DNA from: Rhizobium sp. CF122
Lineage (GTDB): Bacteria; Pseudomonadota; Alphaproteobacteria; Rhizobiales; Rhizobiaceae
Direction of reading: 5' to 3'
DNA length: 64,000 bases
NCBI RefSeq assembly: GCF_000282035.1
Contig: NZ_AKKA01000008.1
Coordinates: forward strand, 124,001-188,000
The notes under the pieces were generated by a model. That model was given only the letters and a program-made list of their open reading frames with translations, made no database searches and was not told the origin of the DNA. The translations under genes were made by a program, and so were the position numbers. Positions 7,953 to 15,870 of the stretch are shown here, piece by piece (position 1 is the stretch's first letter; the number at the start of each line of letters is the position of its first letter).

Positions 7953-8240
7953 CTATTTTACTTCGGTGACGGTCAGCTTGCCATTCACGCGTTCGGCAAC
8001 GAACTCGATGCTTGAGCCTTCCTTCAGCTTTTGGAGCAGAGCCGGGTCCTCGACGCGAAAGACCATCGTCATCGCAGGCATGTCGAGGTTCTTCAGGTCT
8101 TCATGCTTGATGGTGACCTTCTTTGCCTTGGCGTCGACCTTGTTGACGACGCCCTTGGTGAATTCCTGGGCGAACGCACCGAATGCCGCGCTGGCACAAA
8201 GCAGGGCGGCTACGCCGATTTTGATCATTGCGGATTTCAT
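7953..8240 (-). CDS. cusF: CusF-like periplasmic copper-binding protein
   Basis: 95 residues, with AAGGAG eight bases before ATG 8240. A signal peptide ends near AFGAFAQ (about 24). The small OB-fold domain carries IKHEDLKNLDMPAMTMVF, which aligns with the CusF copper site. The His and the two Met ligands are present, but the Trp that caps Cu(I) in E. coli CusF is replaced by Met (DMPAMTM against NWPEMTM). CusF passes Cu(I)/Ag(I) to CusCBA pumps. It lies 24 bases after the cupredoxin gene in the copper operon. The cusBA genes lie about 10 kb away. Confidence 0.88.
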   Translation of the reverse strand: MKSAMIKIGVAALLCASAAFGAFAQEFTKGVVNKVDAKAKKVTIKHEDLKNLDMPAMTMVFRVEDPALLQKLKEGSSIEFVAERVNGKLTVTEVK

Positions 8241-8264
8241 CTTCGTGACTCCTTTTATTGAGGA

Positions 8265-8744
8265 TTACTTCCCAGCGACGGTGACATCGCCGTGCATGCC
8301 GGCTTCGTAGTGGCCGGGGATCAGGCAGGCGAACTTGAATGCGCCGTCGGTGGTGAACTTCCAGACGATCTCGCCGGATTGGCCGGCAGGTAGGCGAATC
8401 GAGTTTGGATCGTCATGTTCCATCTCGGGAAACTTCTCCATGACCGCCTTGTGCTCGAGAATCTTGTCTTCCTGATCGAGCACGAACTCGTGGTCGACGG
8501 TGCCGGCATTCTTGATCGCGATCTTGACCGTCTGCCCCTTGCGGACGTTGAGGACGGCCGGAGTGAATACCATCTTGCCGTCGTCGGTTTCCTTCATCGT
8601 GACGCGGATCGTCTGTGTCGCCTTCGCCTTGTCGCCAGGCTCGCCGACTGCCATTTTCTCACCGTGGCCGCCAGCGTGATTGCCGGAAGCGAGCGCTGGG
8701 GTTGCGAGAGCCACGAGCGCCAGTGCCAGTACATAGTTCCTCAT
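8265..8744 (-). CDS. Cupredoxin (plastocyanin-like), exported
   Basis: 159 residues from ATG 8744; the much longer open frame upstream is antisense read-through of the oxidase gene. A signal peptide (about 1-20, ending ATPALAS) is followed by a His-rich HAGGHGEKM stretch and a cupredoxin domain. The type 1 copper ligands are visible as His in VDHEFVLDQED and as Cys, His and Met in CLIPGHYEAGMHGDV. It could carry electrons or copper in the periplasm. It follows the oxidase gene with a 35-bp gap, so it may be that enzyme's redox partner or copper donor. Confidence 0.88.
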   Translation of the reverse strand: MRNYVLALALVALATPALASGNHAGGHGEKMAVGEPGDKAKATQTIRVTMKETDDGKMVFTPAVLNVRKGQTVKIAIKNAGTVDHEFVLDQEDKILEHKAVMEKFPEMEHDDPNSIRLPAGQSGEIVWKFTTDGAFKFACLIPGHYEAGMHGDVTVAGK

Positions 8745-8779
8745 GCGTAGATCCTTTTTTGGATATGGGAGATTGAGCC

Positions 8780-10126
8780 TCAGCCGTTTGTCGGCTTTGG
8801 CGTGATTTGAGTTTTCGCGTCTTTGGCCTTGGTCGCGTCCGGCAGCTCGCCGGTCCACTCCCAGGCCTGCGTTCCGGGCGGGTTTTCGTACCAGCCGGGA
8901 TCTGAGTAATCGTCCGCCGAGATGCCCTCGCGGACCTTCACGACCGAGAACATGCCGCCCATCTCGATCGGGCCGTGCGGCCCCCAGCCGGTCATCATGG
9001 GCACGGTGTTCTCGGGGATGGGCATTTCCATTTCGCCCATGTCGGCCATGCCCTTGGTGCCCATGGGCATGTATTCCGGCTGCAGCTTCTTGATCTTCTC
9101 GGCGACCTTCGACTTGTCCGCGCCGATGAAGGTCGGGATGTCGTGACCCATCGCGTTCATCGTGTGGTGCGACTTGTGGCAGTGGATCGCCCAGTCGCCG
9201 AGGTATTTGGCGTCGAACTCGTAGGCGCGCATTGCGCCGACCGGGATGTCGATGCTCACCTCGGGCCACCGCGCTTGCGGCCGCACCCAGCCGCCGTCGG
9301 TACATGTCACTTCGAAGTCGTAGCCATGCATGTGGATTGGATGGTTCGTCATCGTCAGGTTCCCGACGCGGACCCGCACCCTGTCGTTCTTGGAAACGAC
9401 GAGGGGGCTGATGTCCGGAAACACGCGGCTGTTCCAGCACCACATGTTGAAGTCGGTCATCTCCATGATCCGAGGCACGTAGGAGCCGGGATCGATGTCA
9501 TAGGCGTTGAGCAGGAAGACGAAGTCGCGGTCGACCGGCATGAACTTCGGGTCTTTGGGATGGACGACGAAGAAGCCCATCATGCCCATGGCCATCTGCA
9601 CCATCTCGTCGGAGTGCGGGTGGTACATGAAGGTGCCGGACTTCACGAGGTCGAACTCGTAGACATAGGTCTTGCCGACTGGAATGTGCGGCTGCGTCAG
9701 CCCGCCGACGCCGTCCATGCCCGACGGCACGAGCATGCCGTGCCAGTGGATCGTCGTGTGCTCCGGGAGCTTGTTGGTGACGAAGATGCGGACGCGGTCG
9801 CCTTCGACTGCCTCGATCGTTGGACCCGGAGACTGTCCGTTGTAACCCCACAAGTAGGCTGTCATGCCGTCGGCCATCTCGCGCTCGACTGGTTCAGCGA
9901 CCAGATGAAACTCCTTGACGCCGTTGTTCATCCTGTGGGGCAGGGTCCAGCCGTTGAGGGTGACGACCGGCTGGTAGTCCGGACCCGAGGTCGGGTGGAG
10001 CGGCGGCTGCATGTCGGCCGATTCCATTGTCGGGGCGTCGGGCAGGCCCATCGCCGACGTCTTCGTCCAGGCTCCCGCCGCCAGCAGGGCCGCGCTCGCA
10101 CCGAACAGTTGTCGTCTGTTGAACAT
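8780..10126 (-). CDS. CopA-type periplasmic multicopper oxidase
   Basis: 448 residues from ATG 10126, with AAAGGAA seven bases upstream. A Tat-like leader begins FNRRQLFGASAALLAAG. The copper-binding motifs are all visible: TTIHWHGML and YHPHSDEM in the first cupredoxin domain, then NHPIHMHGYDF and IHCHKSHHTMNAMGHD near residues 300-355. A Met-rich tail segment (YMPMGTKGMADMGEMEMPIP) resembles the Cu(I)-binding regions of CueO/CopA. It should oxidise toxic Cu(I) to Cu(II) in the periplasm. It lies 14 bases after the TolC-like gene. It differs clearly from the shorter oxidase at 1442, so the window holds two such enzymes. Confidence 0.9.
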   Translation of the reverse strand: MFNRRQLFGASAALLAAGAWTKTSAMGLPDAPTMESADMQPPLHPTSGPDYQPVVTLNGWTLPHRMNNGVKEFHLVAEPVEREMADGMTAYLWGYNGQSPGPTIEAVEGDRVRIFVTNKLPEHTTIHWHGMLVPSGMDGVGGLTQPHIPVGKTYVYEFDLVKSGTFMYHPHSDEMVQMAMGMMGFFVVHPKDPKFMPVDRDFVFLLNAYDIDPGSYVPRIMEMTDFNMWCWNSRVFPDISPLVVSKNDRVRVRVGNLTMTNHPIHMHGYDFEVTCTDGGWVRPQARWPEVSIDIPVGAMRAYEFDAKYLGDWAIHCHKSHHTMNAMGHDIPTFIGADKSKVAEKIKKLQPEYMPMGTKGMADMGEMEMPIPENTVPMMTGWGPHGPIEMGGMFSVVKVREGISADDYSDPGWYENPPGTQAWEWTGELPDATKAKDAKTQITPKPTNG

Positions 10127-10140
10127 GGTGGGTTCCTTTC

Positions 10141-11607
10141 TCAATGGCCGCCGCCGCCGCTGCTTTCGGAAGCAGCGACGACCTCGGGCTCTGCCGACGC
10201 GTTCGTCGCGCCGCCGCCGTAGATCGCAGGCGCGAGGTTGGCATCGGCCAGCCAGAAGTCGCGCTTGGCGTTGACGGAGAGCAGGATGGAGTTGATCTTT
10301 TCGCGGGTGTCGGTCAGCAGCTCGAAGGTGTTGGTGATCATGCCGTTGTAGGTCAGCAGTGACTCCTCCTCGACCTTGGTGCGCAGCGGCACGACGCTAT
10401 TGCGGTAGTGCCGCGCGATGTCGTAGTTCGAGCGGTACGCCTCGTACGCGGAGCGTGCTTCCGAGCGGACGTTGACGGCCTTCTCCGCGAGCTGGTTGGC
10501 TGCGCGCATGTATGCCACCTCGGCCTTGCGCATGCGGGCCTTGCCGGTGTCAAAGATCGGGATGGCGAACTCCAGCTCGACCTGGGCGGTCGTCTTCGTC
10601 TTTTTCTCGTCGTCCTCGATTTCCCGTTCCGTTTCGAAGCCCGTCAAGATCTCGAGGTCGGTGACATAGCGGGTCGCTTCAGTCAGACCGTACGACCTGG
10701 CGGTGGCTTCGAGTTCGAGCTTCGCCACCTGGAGGTCTATCCGGTTTCGGAGTGCTTCGGCCTCGATGGTGTCGCGTCTGACGACGGACCTGGGTAACGG
10801 CGGCAGGCTGTTTGGAACCTGGTAGTCCAGGTCGGTGCCCCAAAGGCCCATGAGCCGCGTCAGTTCCTCCTTGGTGAGTCGTGCCGCCAGGCGGGCCTTG
10901 GCGGTTTCTCCGGCAAGTTCGGCGACGAACACATGTTCGCGGGCCTGGGCGCCCTTGGTCATCGCGCCGGTCTCGCCCAGCTTCTCCGCGAGCTCGGAGG
11001 CGGCGTCGGCCGCCGCCTGGGCGCGCTGGAGCTGCCCGACGTTCTCCCAGGCCGCTGCGGCTCCGATCCAAGCACGTCGCGTGTCGGCGGCGACCTGGAG
11101 CGTTCTCACGGCCGCGCTCAACTGCGCCTGCCGGAAACGGGTGTCGGCGATCGCTATGTCCCGGTTCCTCGTCGCGAGCGCCAAGATGTTCGTCGTGATC
11201 ATCCCCTCGATGGTCTTGAACGCCCCCAGTTCCGGCGTCCCCATGCCCGTCGTGCCGATGGAGACGGTCGGATTGATGAACATCGTCGACTGCCAGGCGT
11301 CTGCCGCGCTATCGCCGAGATCGGCGTAGGCCGCCTGGAGGCCCCTGTTGTTGAGCAGGGCGATCTGGACGGCCGTCTCGACGTCGAGGGTCTTCTTTCG
11401 AGCGAGCAGGCTTCTGACCTGCGCGGCGGCCGACCGGGCCTGGTTCTGGTTCTGGATCCAGACGGTCTCTTTTGCCGTGACAGTGGCGGTCTTGTTTGAG
11501 ACGGAGGTGAAGCCCGCCTCCTTGCTGGAATACTCGGCGCCTGTGACGCAGCCACTCAGCACCAGCGGGAATGCCAGTGCCACCATCATTCTTCTAGGGT
11601 CGATCAT
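10141..11607 (-). CDS. TolC-family outer-membrane lipoprotein (CusC-like)
   Basis: 488 residues from ATG 11607, with GGAG about seven bases upstream. The leader ends in a lipobox, LVLSGC (Cys about residue 22). The rest has the two repeated coiled-coil-rich halves of the outer membrane efflux family, with LDVETAVQIALLNNRGLQAA near the start and VELEFAIPIFDTGKARM in the second half. It would form the outer-membrane exit duct of a tripartite metal pump. No inner-membrane pump is encoded in this operon; the likely partners are CusA and CusB at 18.8-23.4 kb. The C-terminus is a Ser/Gly/His tail, SSGGGGH. It overlaps the upstream lipoprotein gene by four bases. Confidence 0.87.
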   Translation of the reverse strand: MIDPRRMMVALAFPLVLSGCVTGAEYSSKEAGFTSVSNKTATVTAKETVWIQNQNQARSAAAQVRSLLARKKTLDVETAVQIALLNNRGLQAAYADLGDSAADAWQSTMFINPTVSIGTTGMGTPELGAFKTIEGMITTNILALATRNRDIAIADTRFRQAQLSAAVRTLQVAADTRRAWIGAAAAWENVGQLQRAQAAADAASELAEKLGETGAMTKGAQAREHVFVAELAGETAKARLAARLTKEELTRLMGLWGTDLDYQVPNSLPPLPRSVVRRDTIEAEALRNRIDLQVAKLELEATARSYGLTEATRYVTDLEILTGFETEREIEDDEKKTKTTAQVELEFAIPIFDTGKARMRKAEVAYMRAANQLAEKAVNVRSEARSAYEAYRSNYDIARHYRNSVVPLRTKVEEESLLTYNGMITNTFELLTDTREKINSILLSVNAKRDFWLADANLAPAIYGGGATNASAEPEVVAASESSGGGGH

Positions 11608-11831
11608 GGGGCGTCTCCATTGGCTGGAGACTGCAGGTCGTTCTGTCTGCGCCATGGCTTGGGATCGACGGGCTGCCTGGCAACATAGCCCGCAATCGGT
11701 GAGCGGTATGCGGCCGGGCGCGCGAACGGCTGTTCGACTGCAGCGGAGGACGCCACCACGTCGGGAGGAAGCGTGGATGCGCAGCCGCCGATGACAAGCG
11801 GCAGCCCCACCACGAAAAGCGAGGGTTTCAT
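11604..11831 (-). CDS. Small lipoprotein upstream of the TolC-like gene
   Basis: 75 residues with a type II signal peptide and lipobox VIGGC (about 13-17). The mature part is short and polar, including PIAGYVARQPVDPKPWRRQN, with no domain I recognise. Its stop overlaps the start of the TolC-like gene (ATGA at 11604-11607), which implies translational coupling and perhaps a joint role at the outer membrane, such as an assembly factor. That role is inference. Confidence 0.75.
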   Translation of the reverse strand: MKPSLFVVGLPLVIGGCASTLPPDVVASSAAVEQPFARPAAYRSPIAGYVARQPVDPKPWRRQNDLQSPANGDAP

Positions 11832-11923
11832 TATGAAATTTCCGAATAAGAGATAGCCTACGGGCGCTCGCCTAAGTAAAGGCAGGCGACCGACTGAACC
11901 CGATCAAGCGGGTGCGTCTCTAT

Positions 11924-12331
11924 TCAGATATTCGGGGGACGGTGGAGGGGCGGCAGTTCGCCCACGGTCGTCCGGTCGTCGACGAACTGCCGGATCGAGG
12001 TCACGACGGGTCCGCCGACGTCGGGGCCTTCACAAATGATGCCAAGCCCGCCGCAGAAATCCTTGCAGCATTCCTGCTTGACAAGCTTCGAAGCGCTATC
12101 GCCATCATCGGATACGTCGCCAAGCGAGTGGTCGTGATGGGCCGCTTCCGTCATGTCGTGAGCCTCGTGGGAGAGTGACACGTCCGCGACGACGGCTTTC
12201 AGATCGGGGAACGAAGAGCCGTGCATCGCGGCGTTGGCGTTCGACAGCGAGTACCCCGCCAGTGATACGATGATCACCAGCCGCATCATCACGAGCAGCC
12301 TGCTCACTGTGATTCGGTACATCTTGCCCAT
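11924..12331 (-). CDS. Hypothetical exported His/Cys-containing protein, first gene of the copper operon
   Basis: About 135 residues from ATG 12331, or 132 from ATG 12322, which has the better spacing from GGGA. The signal peptide covers about residues 4-35 (RLVIIVSLAGYSLSNANAA). The mature part carries several His residues (SHEAHDMTEAAHHDHS) and a Cys cluster (KQECCKDFCGGLGIICEG), both suited to metal binding. No family name is recognised. It resembles in style the secreted protein at 23970, which also combines Met/His and Cys clusters upstream of metal genes. It is the first gene behind the CueR-like promoter at 12429-12459. Confidence 0.7.
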   Translation of the reverse strand: MGKMYRITVSRLLVMMRLVIIVSLAGYSLSNANAAMHGSSFPDLKAVVADVSLSHEAHDMTEAAHHDHSLGDVSDDGDSASKLVKQECCKDFCGGLGIICEGPDVGGPVVTSIRQFVDDRTTVGELPPLHRPPNI

Positions 12332-12428
12332 TCCCAACGAGCTACATGCAAAGCAGCGCGATTTCAATTAGGACCTATGTCTCGTCGATGTTCGAGTCCT
12401 TTATGTGGCGCGAACATCACGTTGTGCA

Positions 12429-12459
12429 CAGCTAGGGCTTCCAACGGTAGTAAGGTCAA
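12429..12459 (-). promoter_or_regulatory. CueR-type (MerR-family) promoter with 19-bp spacer
   Basis: On the minus strand a -35 element TTGACC (12459-12454) and a -10-like element TAGCTG (12434-12429) are separated by exactly 19 bases. The spacer contains TTACTACCGTTGGAAGC, close to the CueR operator at E. coli copA. A long 19-bp spacer is the mark of MerR-family activated promoters. It faces the gene at 12331 and hence the whole copper operon. Confidence 0.72.
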
Positions 12460-12481
12460 TAGGGGCTGTTCCTTTCTGACA

Positions 12482-12922
12482 ATGTTCGATCTCGCATCCT
12501 ACTTCGGCCTTTTCATCGCAGCCTTGGGCGCGGCCACGATATTGCCGATGCAGTCGGAGCCCGTACTGGTCGGTCTTCTTCTCACCGGCAAGTTCTCCGT
12601 CCCGGTTCTGCTCGCCGTCGCCAGTGTCGGAAACACGCTTGGAAGCATCGTCAATTGGTTCCTCGGCCGCGGCGTCGAAAGGTTTCGGGACCGGCGCTGG
12701 TTTCCGGTCGGGGAGGAGGCGCTCGAACGTTCGTCCCGCTGGTACAGGAAATACGGGAAATGGACGCTGCTCTTGTCCTGGATGCCGGTGTTTGGAGACG
12801 CTCTCACGGTTGTCGCCGGCGTGCTCAGGGAGCCGCTGCTTCCGTTCACGATCCTCGTGTTCGTGGCCAAGACGGGCCGCTACGTCGTGCTGACGCTGGC
12901 CACTTTACAGTTCTTGGGCTGA
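12482..12922 (+). CDS. YqaA/DedA-like membrane protein (VTT domain)
   Basis: 146 residues from the ATG at 12482; the frame is open further upstream, but those residues show no domain character. The protein has four or five hydrophobic segments and family features: PMQSEPVLVGLLLTGKF, the SVGNTLGSIVNWFLGRG motif (about 53-69) and KWTLLLSWMPVFGDALTVVAG (about 99-119). YqaA proteins belong to the SNARE-associated/DedA superfamily of small membrane transport proteins; their substrate is uncertain. It is divergent from the copper operon, and its 3' end overlaps the convergent cytochrome b561 gene by 18 bases. Confidence 0.8.
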   Translation: MFDLASYFGLFIAALGAATILPMQSEPVLVGLLLTGKFSVPVLLAVASVGNTLGSIVNWFLGRGVERFRDRRWFPVGEEALERSSRWYRKYGKWTLLLSWMPVFGDALTVVAGVLREPLLPFTILVFVAKTGRYVVLTLATLQFLG

Positions 12923-13408
12923 CCGCTTCCGGCGCGGGAACACCATCCGATCGACCGCCTCGTCACGGGCGACTAGCGTGTGCCAGGCCGCCGCGGTGAG
13001 ATGCAGCGCGACCATCGCCAGGATGATCCTCGACCCCACGACGTGGTACGGCGCGATCCCGAACCAGAGGTAGCTTGCGACGAACCCCATGCAGGCCTGT
13101 CCGATGATTGCTGCGTAGAAGGCGTGATGAAGCGCTGTGGCGGCCCGCCCGGTCCATGAGCCGCGCGCGTCGGTCTCGGGCGGCTGAAGTATGCGAAGAC
13201 CCAGCCGCATGCCCATCAGCAGGCCGATCGCCATTCCCGCGTAGTTGTGGAGGTGGTGCTGGACGACGTCCCAGTACGACGGCGTCATGCCCATGTGGAC
13301 GGCGTGGTGGGTTCTCTCGATGCTGCCGCCCGTCAGGTACTGGACCGGCACCAGGAGGGCGACCAGCCAGTGAAGTCCTATCTGGGCCAGCGAATAGCCG
13401 CCTTTCAT
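12905..13408 (-). CDS. Cytochrome b561
   Basis: 167 residues with four predicted membrane helices and haem-ligand histidines in IGLHWLVALLVPVQYL (about 11-26), VQHHLHNYAGMAIGLLMG (about 49-66), AALHHAFYAAIIGQACMG and MVALHLTAAAWHTLV (about 132-146). This is the layout of bacterial cytochrome b561 proteins, which move electrons from the quinone pool, for example for superoxide or peroxide handling. Its place beside a cytochrome c' gene and copper genes suggests redox protection. GGCTATTCGC at the N-terminus (MKGGYSLAQ) is typical of the family. Confidence 0.85.
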   Translation of the reverse strand: MKGGYSLAQIGLHWLVALLVPVQYLTGGSIERTHHAVHMGMTPSYWDVVQHHLHNYAGMAIGLLMGMRLGLRILQPPETDARGSWTGRAATALHHAFYAAIIGQACMGFVASYLWFGIAPYHVVGSRIILAMVALHLTAAAWHTLVARDEAVDRMVFPRRKRSAQEL

Positions 13409-13436
13409 CGATCCTCTCCGAGCGAGAGGCGCAGAC

Positions 13437-13565
13437 TAACCGGCAGCGGTTAACGCTTCCTCATCGGCAAGTCGCGCCGACGACTACGAGCGGAACGGCG
13501 ACATGCAGAGCTGCGTCGACGCCTGCCGCTGCTGCGCCGATAGCTGCCGCAAGATGGCGGCTTGA
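13437..13565 (+). pseudogene. Remnant of a four-helix Cys-rich copper-storage protein (DUF326)
   Basis: An open frame without a start ends at TGA 13563. Its last 28 residues read DDYERNGDMQSCVDACRCC then ADSCRKMAA. This matches the C-terminal helix of rhizobial four-helix-bundle copper-binding proteins, with their CxxxCxxCxxxC spacing. The usual upstream Cys (ADDC) is Tyr here, and the first 80 or so residues of the roughly 110-residue family are absent. It is probably the scar of a lost copper-storage gene. The rest of the gap 13409-13671 shows nothing further. Confidence 0.65.
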
Positions 13566-13671
13566 TCGGGGAGGGCGCTCGCCCTCTTCCTGCCCAGATG
13601 AGAGCGGATATCCGGTGAAGCAACGGATACCCGTCGCAAGTGGCATGGGGCCGATCCGGAACGCAGCTTTT

Positions 13672-14226
13672 ATGAGACAGACTACTTACCTGAACAGGTT
13701 CGGACTGCTCTCCGTCGTGGGAGCGGCCCTGATGACGGCTGTCCCGTCGCCTGCCGCCGAGGATGTCGTCGCCCTTCGGCGCGCGGACATGAAGGCCATG
13801 GCCGCGGCCGCGAAGACGATCTCGGGCATGTTCAAGGATCCGGCGATCTACAAGGCCGCCGAGTTCAGGTGGGCGGCCGACACCATCCGCGACAGGTCGG
13901 GGGTCGTTCTCTCGGGACATTTCGCGTCCGAGACCGCAAGCCCGCAGTCGAAGGCCAGGCCGAGCATCCTCGAAGAGCGCGACCGGTTCAACCGCATTGC
14001 GAACGACCTGCGCGACTACGCTGTCGCGCTCGACGCCGCGGCGGAGAAAAACCCCGGACCGATGCCCGCCAGCATGCGCATGAAGCCTGGAGAGGCCATG
14101 GGCGGCGGCCCACTCGGCACCCACGTACGCAACGAGCAGGAGCTGTCGGCGATGCCGGCGGAACATGCGTTCCACCTCATGCTCCAGACCTGCACGACCT
14201 GCCACGCCAGGTTCAGGATGGACTGA
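13672..14226 (+). CDS. Cytochrome c' (class II cytochrome c)
   Basis: 184 residues from ATG 13672; an in-frame ATG at 13645 is an alternative and neither ribosome site is strong. A signal peptide (about 9-30, ending VPSPAA) precedes a helical domain. The haem site is at the extreme C-terminus, MLQTCTTCHARFRMD, as CxxCH in class II cytochromes. The spacing and the helices with MKAMAAAAKTISGMF fit the cytochrome c' family. Such proteins bind NO or act in periplasmic electron transfer. It is 264 bases from the divergent cytochrome b561 gene. Confidence 0.85.
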   Translation: MRQTTYLNRFGLLSVVGAALMTAVPSPAAEDVVALRRADMKAMAAAAKTISGMFKDPAIYKAAEFRWAADTIRDRSGVVLSGHFASETASPQSKARPSILEERDRFNRIANDLRDYAVALDAAAEKNPGPMPASMRMKPGEAMGGGPLGTHVRNEQELSAMPAEHAFHLMLQTCTTCHARFRMD

Positions 14227-14276
14227 GGACGAGGATTCGCGTGAGGCTGCGCCTTGATCGCGACGTCTGGCAACAG

Positions 14277-14474
14277 TCAGATCTGCCTGAAACTGGAGGG
14301 ATATCCGGCAGTCTCGATGGCCGCGTTTATTGCTGACGGGTCAAGCTTGGTCTGTGCAGTCTTCGCACCAAGGTCGATGACGGCGGATGCTTGCGGATCG
14401 GCAGCCTTGATCGCCTTCTCCACCGTGCTCGCGCAATGGCCGCAGGTCATGTTCCGAATTTCGAATTCGTACAT
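14277..14474 (-). CDS. CopZ-like copper chaperone (HMA domain)
   Basis: 65 residues from ATG 14474 with GGAG six bases upstream; the adjacent ATG at 14477 is an alternative. It is a single heavy-metal-associated domain. The Cu(I)-binding motif is MTCGHCAST (about 8-16), with the alpha-helix VEKAIKAADPQASAVIDL after it and the family ending AAIETAGYPSSF. It should carry Cu(I) in the cytoplasm to an ATPase or to a CueR-type sensor. A CueR-like promoter with a 19-bp spacer lies just upstream, at 14503-14533. The full copper ATPase it would normally serve is not present in the window. Confidence 0.88.
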   Translation of the reverse strand: MYEFEIRNMTCGHCASTVEKAIKAADPQASAVIDLGAKTAQTKLDPSAINAAIETAGYPSSFRQI

Positions 14475-14502
14475 CATGGTCTCCAAATTGCTTGGCCGCC
14501 CC

Positions 14503-14533
14503 GATGTGGCGCTTCCAACCATGGGAAGGTCAA
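14503..14533 (-). promoter_or_regulatory. CueR-type (MerR-family) promoter before the CopZ-like gene
   Basis: On the minus strand TTGACC (14533-14528) is followed by a 19-bp spacer, TTCCCATGGTTGGAAGCGC, and then a poor -10, CACATC. The TTCC...GGAA dyad and the spacing match the CueR operator. It shares TTGACCTT and TTGGAAGC with the promoter at 12429-12459. The start codon lies about 30 bases further on. Confidence 0.75.
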
Positions 14534-14656
14534 GGCCGATCCTGCACTAGAAAAGCGCAGCTTCGACGGCTCCCGACAGGGCGCTTCCCGCCAGCGCCCA
14601 TATCGTCCGTCAGCGCCGGCAATCTCCGCGGCAGGCCGAATTCGGAAGAATTCAGG

Positions 14657-15870
14657 TCATCGGCCGGAAGAGAGAATGCGGTCGCGAAGGCGAAGGAAGG
14701 TCCTCTCGACGCAGAACCACAGCATGACCGCCACAGCGAAGCTGGTGACCAGGTAGACCACGAAACCGATTCCGCCCCGGAGGTTCTCTTCCCCAAAGAT
14801 GAGCCTGTCGACATGGAAGGCCGACTTGTGGGTCAGATACAGGCTGTACGACAAGGTGGCGACGGCCGCGGCGCCCGGAACCGGCCATCGTTTCAGAACA
14901 TGTTCGAGGTCGAGCATGGCGCCCAGAATGAGCGCGATCCCGATCGAGACGAGCGGGAATCCGGCCACCGAACCGAGCTGCGCCTGGAACACAAGGAAGA
15001 GATTCGTTCCTTCCAACGGCCCTCGGATCGAAAACAGGACTAGCGCGCTCGCGACGAGAGCAACACCGGCCGGCAGAGCGACACGTGGAGGCGCGCAATG
15101 CCTGCAGAGTTCCGGCTTGAAAAACCGCGCGGCTGCAAGGATCACACCGAACATGAGGCCGTCCAGGCGGGTGTATGTCGGATAATATACGTCCCTGAGA
15201 TAGACGGCAAACGCATCTCGAAGCTTGCCGGCGTCGACGAGGACGCCGACCTGGCTTTCCCAGATCGTGTATCGAAGGATCGTTCCCGCAATCGCCATTG
15301 CCGCAGCGATGAAGAGCGCCCGACCCACGCCGATCCGATGATGCAAGAGTAGCACGAGTAGCGGCAGAGCCAGATAGAAATGCTCCTCCACGCAAAGCGA
15401 CCACGCCTGTGTGAAGGCCCGGCCTATGCGCGGGTCGAAGTCGAAGTTCACAGTGAAGGTCGCGAAGCTCCAGACCGATTGCATTGTCGGGGCGTCTCGA
15501 AGCACGGGAAAGATTGCGTAAAGGCCGAGAACAACAAAGAACGCCGGAAAATACGGATGGCGCGGCGGAGATAGAAGGACTTCAGGTCAACGCTTCCCGT
15601 CCGCGAGACCTCTTTGAAGAGCTGGGTTCCGATCAGGAACCCGCTCAGAACGAAGAAGATGTCGACGCCCACCCATGCGTAATTGCGGACACCGACCAGC
15701 ATGGACGGCGTTGCCTCGACGGGGAGGTGCACGAGCATGACGAGAAGGATTGCCAGAGATCGCAGGATATCGGGACCGACCGCCCTGGACCGCACCTTCT
15801 CCGCGGTTTGAGATGAGAGACTTCGTGCCGAGGGAAAATATGCAGAATCCGAATTGGCAATAGTATTCAT
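14657..15870 (-). pseudogene. Acyltransferase-3 family membrane protein, frameshifted
   Basis: Two minus-strand frames together make one protein of about 400 residues. The first (15870 to about 15546) holds the N-terminal catalytic helix, with DILRSLAILLVMLVHLP and VGVDIFFVLSGFLIGTQLF. The second (about 15545 to 14657) continues with PAFFVVLGLYAIFPVLRD, WSLCVEEHFYLALPLL and the C-terminal helices. The switch falls at TTTTCCGGCG near 15544-15549. One extra C would restore IFPAFF. Such proteins O-acylate surface polysaccharides or lipids. It is either a recent pseudogene or a single-base sequencing error; the rest of the frame looks intact. Confidence 0.82.

Noticed and set aside
8975..10222. 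Plus-strand open frame of 415 residues
   Set aside because: It is fully antisense to the CopA-type oxidase, which has all copper motifs. The His/Val/Asp-rich composition is typical of antisense reading of GC-rich genes.
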